Shown: piece after piece, positions 34,852 to 37,230 of the stretch
Numbering within the stretch: the first letter of the stretch is position 1
How the letters are laid out: the number at the start of each line of letters is the position of its first letter
The notes under the pieces: model-generated
Database searches by the model: none
Told to the model about the DNA's origin: nothing
What the model saw: the letters and a program-made list of their open reading frames with translations, nothing else
Assembly: GCA_946887045.1 (NCBI GenBank)
Contig: CAMPKC010000047.1
Location: 1 to 37,230, forward strand
Length of the DNA stretch: 37,230 bases
DNA from: an uncultured Sphingobacteriaceae bacterium
Lineage (GTDB): Bacteria > Bacteroidota > Bacteroidia > Sphingobacteriales > Sphingobacteriaceae
Direction of reading: 5' to 3'
Translations under genes and position numbers: made by a program

Positions 34852-35502
34852 GTGATAAAAGTACTACTAGCTGAAGATCATAACATTGTACGGAATGGCA
34901 TTCGTTCGTTATTGGATAAACAAGCCGATATCAATGTGGTGGGCGAAGCTACAGATGGACTTGAGGTGTTGCACATTGTAGATAAAGGCGTAAAGCCCGA
35001 TATAGTTCTAACAGACATTAATATGCCCAACTTAAATGGTTTGGCTTTAATTGAACAACTCAGACAGCGCCTGCCTGATGTAAAAGTCCTTATCCTTTCT
35101 ATGCTTGATCATGAGAACTATGTGGTGCAAGCAGTTGACGCAGGAGCTTCCGGCTTTTTATTGAAAAATGTAGGCGAGGAGGAAATGATTTTTGCCATAA
35201 GGCACGTAAACGCCGGTAACTTATATGTTTGCTCTGAGCTAATGTCAAAATTTATAGCAAAAGTTTCAAGCATTCCGCAAGAGGATGAAAACGAAATAAA
35301 AGTTGCCATAGATTTATCTCGCCGCGAAATAGAAATACTTTTACTGATAGCTGAAGGCTTGACCAATAATGAAATAGCCGAAAAGTTATTCACCAGTCGC
35401 CGAACTGTGGAAGGTCACCGGCAAAATATCCTGGAAAAGACAGGTGCCAGAAATACAGCAACGCTAATTCGATTCGCCGTGAGAAACGGGATAATTGATT
35501 AG
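34852..35502 (+). CDS. NarL/LuxR-type response regulator
   Basis: 216 residues starting with GTG at 34852. The receiver domain (about 1-120) has the acidic pair E8-D9, phospho-acceptor D55 (IVLTDINMPN), S83 and K105 (GFLLKNVG). The LuxR-type helix-turn-helix (about 148-212) contains LSRREIEILLLIAEGLTNNEIAEKLFTSRRTVEGHRQNIL. It is a DNA-binding activator controlled by phosphorylation, almost certainly by the downstream kinase, whose GTG start overlaps its TAG stop. A TACCTTTC box (34823-34830) lies 21 nt upstream of the start. Confidence 0.93.
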   Translation: MIKVLLAEDHNIVRNGIRSLLDKQADINVVGEATDGLEVLHIVDKGVKPDIVLTDINMPNLNGLALIEQLRQRLPDVKVLILSMLDHENYVVQAVDAGASGFLLKNVGEEEMIFAIRHVNAGNLYVCSELMSKFIAKVSSIPQEDENEIKVAIDLSRREIEILLLIAEGLTNNEIAEKLFTSRRTVEGHRQNILEKTGARNTATLIRFAVRNGIID

Positions 35503-37230
35503 TGCTAAAAGATAGACCCGAAAGATGGAATAGCAGCAGACTTGATAAGTTTTTGCAGAAAATTTTGGCAAGTAAAAGTGTTTCGGCAGATACAGAGACA
35601 TTTACGCTTACGTCGCCTAAACTAAATTGTTATAGAAACATAGATGCTTTTGTCGTGGCTAAGATAAAAAAGACCATACATCCCAGGAATGAAATAGTCC
35701 GTAAGTTTCGCGAACAGGCAGAAAAGATGATATCCGGGGATATGAAAAACCAGGATATTAACCTCTCAACAAGAGAAATTCAGGAACTTTTGCACGAAAT
35801 ACAGGTGCAGCACATAGAGCTTGAAATGCAAAATGATGAGCTCAAACTATCTAATGAGGAGGTTGAAAGTCAAAGACATAAATTTGTTGGATTATATGAT
35901 CTGGCCCCGGTTGGATATTTCATTCTTGATAATAATGGACTTATACTCGAAGTAAATACAACAGGGAGCAGTCAGCTTCAAAGTACCAAGCGTTCCATTT
36001 TAAACCGTAGGTTTCAAAGTTTTCTCAATGCTGATGATGCCGATACGTTCTACGTATTTTTACGCCGGATTTTGAATACCTCGGTTAAACAAAGTTGCCA
36101 GCTGAATTTATTAACAGCAAAGGGCAAAATTGTTTATACCCAAATGGAAGGTATTGTATTTCGAAACCACCATCTGAATGAAGAACAATGCTATATAGCT
36201 GTTATTGATATTACTAAACGCCGAAACGCCGAACTGAATCTAAAAGATACGAAAGAGCGCCTGGAAATGGCCTTGGATGCTTCTGTTGCCGGAACATGGC
36301 AGATTGATATCAGTAATAATAAAATCTGGCTTGATGAATTTAGTTGTAATATTTATGGTCTGGATAACTGTAATCCGGTAAAAACAATAGAGTCCTTTGT
36401 TAGGATGATCCACCCCCAGGACCGGAGATTTGCCAAAGTGAAATTTACCGAAGCAATTAACTATAAACAAGATCTTGATATTCAATACAGAATCATCAGG
36501 CCCGATGGGGATATTGCTTATGTTTCTGCCCGGGGACATGTTATAAATTCTTCTGAATTTCCTATGTCTTTTGTTGGAATATTAATGGATATCACTCTTC
36601 GGAAGCAGCTGGAGGAAGAGGCTCTGAGGCTAAAAGCGGAACATCAGAAAAATATCCTGACTGCAGTTTTCCGGACTCAGGAAAATGAACGAAGACGTAT
36701 AAGTGAAGCTTTGCACGATAGTGTTAGTCAGCTGCTTTACGGCATTAAGCTTAAGCTCCTGGATTATAAAAACTCAGATAAGGATGATACAGTATTTTCT
36801 GAACTAAATACGCTTATTGAGCAGGCTGTAAAGGAAACTCGGAATATTTCATTTGAACTAGCGCCGTCCATTTTAACCGATTTTGGTTTGTTTACGGCAG
36901 TTGAAGAAATGGCCAAGCGTCTCAATACAACTAAACTAGTAATCAGCACCAAGTTTTCGGGCGTTGAAAGCCGTTTCGACCTAAACCACGAATTAAGTAT
37001 TTTCAGAATTGTACAAGAACTGGTAAATAATGTTATTAAGCATGCCGGGGCAACAAAATTAATTATCGAAGTTGTGAGGAAGAACAAAAGTCTGAAGATA
37101 GGTGTAAGAGATAATGGTAAGGGTTTTGATAAAAATATTGGTCTGACTGCTGCGGGATCCGGTTTACACAGTATTAAAAATCGCCTGGATTTATTAGGCG
37201 GTAAAATGAATATACAATCAGAGGAAGGCC
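35502..37230 (+). CDS. PAS sensor histidine kinase, HisKA_3/NarX type (C-terminus beyond window)
   Basis: The frame is open from GTG 35502 to the window end (576 residues), the GTG overlapping the preceding TAG. No membrane segment is seen, so it is cytoplasmic. Residues about 75-125 form a coiled coil (LHEIQVQHIELEMQNDEL), followed by PAS domain 1 (about 127-240) and PAS domain 2 (about 250-370, ending DITLRKQLEEE). The dimerisation domain has H405 in ENERRRISEALHDSVSQ. The ATPase domain shows N509-N510 and D537 of DNGKGF, then GSGLHSIKNRLDLLGG. The last residues of the ATPase domain lie outside. It is the partner of the LuxR-type regulator. Confidence 0.93.
   Translation, partial: MLKDRPERWNSSRLDKFLQKILASKSVSADTETFTLTSPKLNCYRNIDAFVVAKIKKTIHPRNEIVRKFREQAEKMISGDMKNQDINLSTREIQELLHEIQVQHIELEMQNDELKLSNEEVESQRHKFVGLYDLAPVGYFILDNNGLILEVNTTGSSQLQSTKRSILNRRFQSFLNADDADTFYVFLRRILNTSVKQSCQLNLLTAKGKIVYTQMEGIVFRNHHLNEEQCYIAVIDITKRRNAELNLKDTKERLEMALDASVAGTWQIDISNNKIWLDEFSCNIYGLDNCNPVKTIESFVRMIHPQDRRFAKVKFTEAINYKQDLDIQYRIIRPDGDIAYVSARGHVINSSEFPMSFVGILMDITLRKQLEEEALRLKAEHQKNILTAVFRTQENERRRISEALHDSVSQLLYGIKLKLLDYKNSDKDDTVFSELNTLIEQAVKETRNISFELAPSILTDFGLFTAVEEMAKRLNTTKLVISTKFSGVESRFDLNHELSIFRIVQELVNNVIKHAGATKLIIEVVRKNKSLKIGVRDNGKGFDKNIGLTAAGSGLHSIKNRLDLLGGKMNIQSEEG

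Overview
The window is a chromosomal segment of a Bacteroidota bacterium, most likely a Sphingobacteriaceae member close to Pedobacter. The reasons are: Bacteroidota-type promoters (TAnnTTTG -7 boxes, few Shine-Dalgarno sites); a TonB-receptor-like barrel paired with a GLPGLI protein; the ileS - DksA-like - lspA operon; an insertion-bearing LspA; a CarboxypepD_reg-type receptor N-terminus; and AT-rich intergenic low-complexity tracts. These are read from the sequence and family knowledge; no database search was run. No tRNA, rRNA, CRISPR array, insertion sequence, phage or plasmid gene was found.

Layout. 1-2263 (-) is the N-terminal part of a large secreted LamG / Ig-like repeat protein that runs off the left edge, followed by a 720-bp AT-rich gap. 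2984-4426 holds a MidA/NDUFAF7-type methyltransferase facing a CDGSH iron-sulfur protein. 4619-8205 is an outer-membrane barrel + GLPGLI pair with a recognisable promoter. 8330-9385 is heme A synthase (ctaA), ending in a bidirectional terminator shared with the leftward operon ileS - DksA-like - lspA (13844-9415). 14137-16717 has a small membrane protein converging on an MMPL/RND exporter. 16849-17923 is dgkA-recO, converging on a single-domain response regulator, then serS (-).

19957-23683 carries a GNAT acetyltransferase, rsmI, a PH/SHOCT protein and lnt. 23709-28246 reads as a sugar-use module: LacI-type regulator, YghZ-like aldo/keto reductase and exported GH2 glycosidase. 28296-30049 (-) is xdhC-mocA, molybdenum-hydroxylase maturation genes without any hydroxylase subunit in view. 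30271-32781 (-) is a copper export pair (CopA ATPase and HMA chaperone). Then come a type II NADH dehydrogenase, a DUF3606 protein, and a LuxR-type response regulator overlapping its PAS histidine kinase, which runs off the right edge.

Themes: much of the window is housekeeping (two aminoacyl-tRNA synthetases, lipoprotein maturation by lspA and lnt, heme A, RecO, RsmI). The accessory interest lies in the repeat-rich surface protein, the uncharacterised barrel-GLPGLI pair, the DksA-like protein lacking most zinc cysteines, and a few intergenic hairpins and palindromes, notably a mini-ORF overlapping a terminator-like hairpin before xdhC. I did not find a convincing wholly new multi-gene system.
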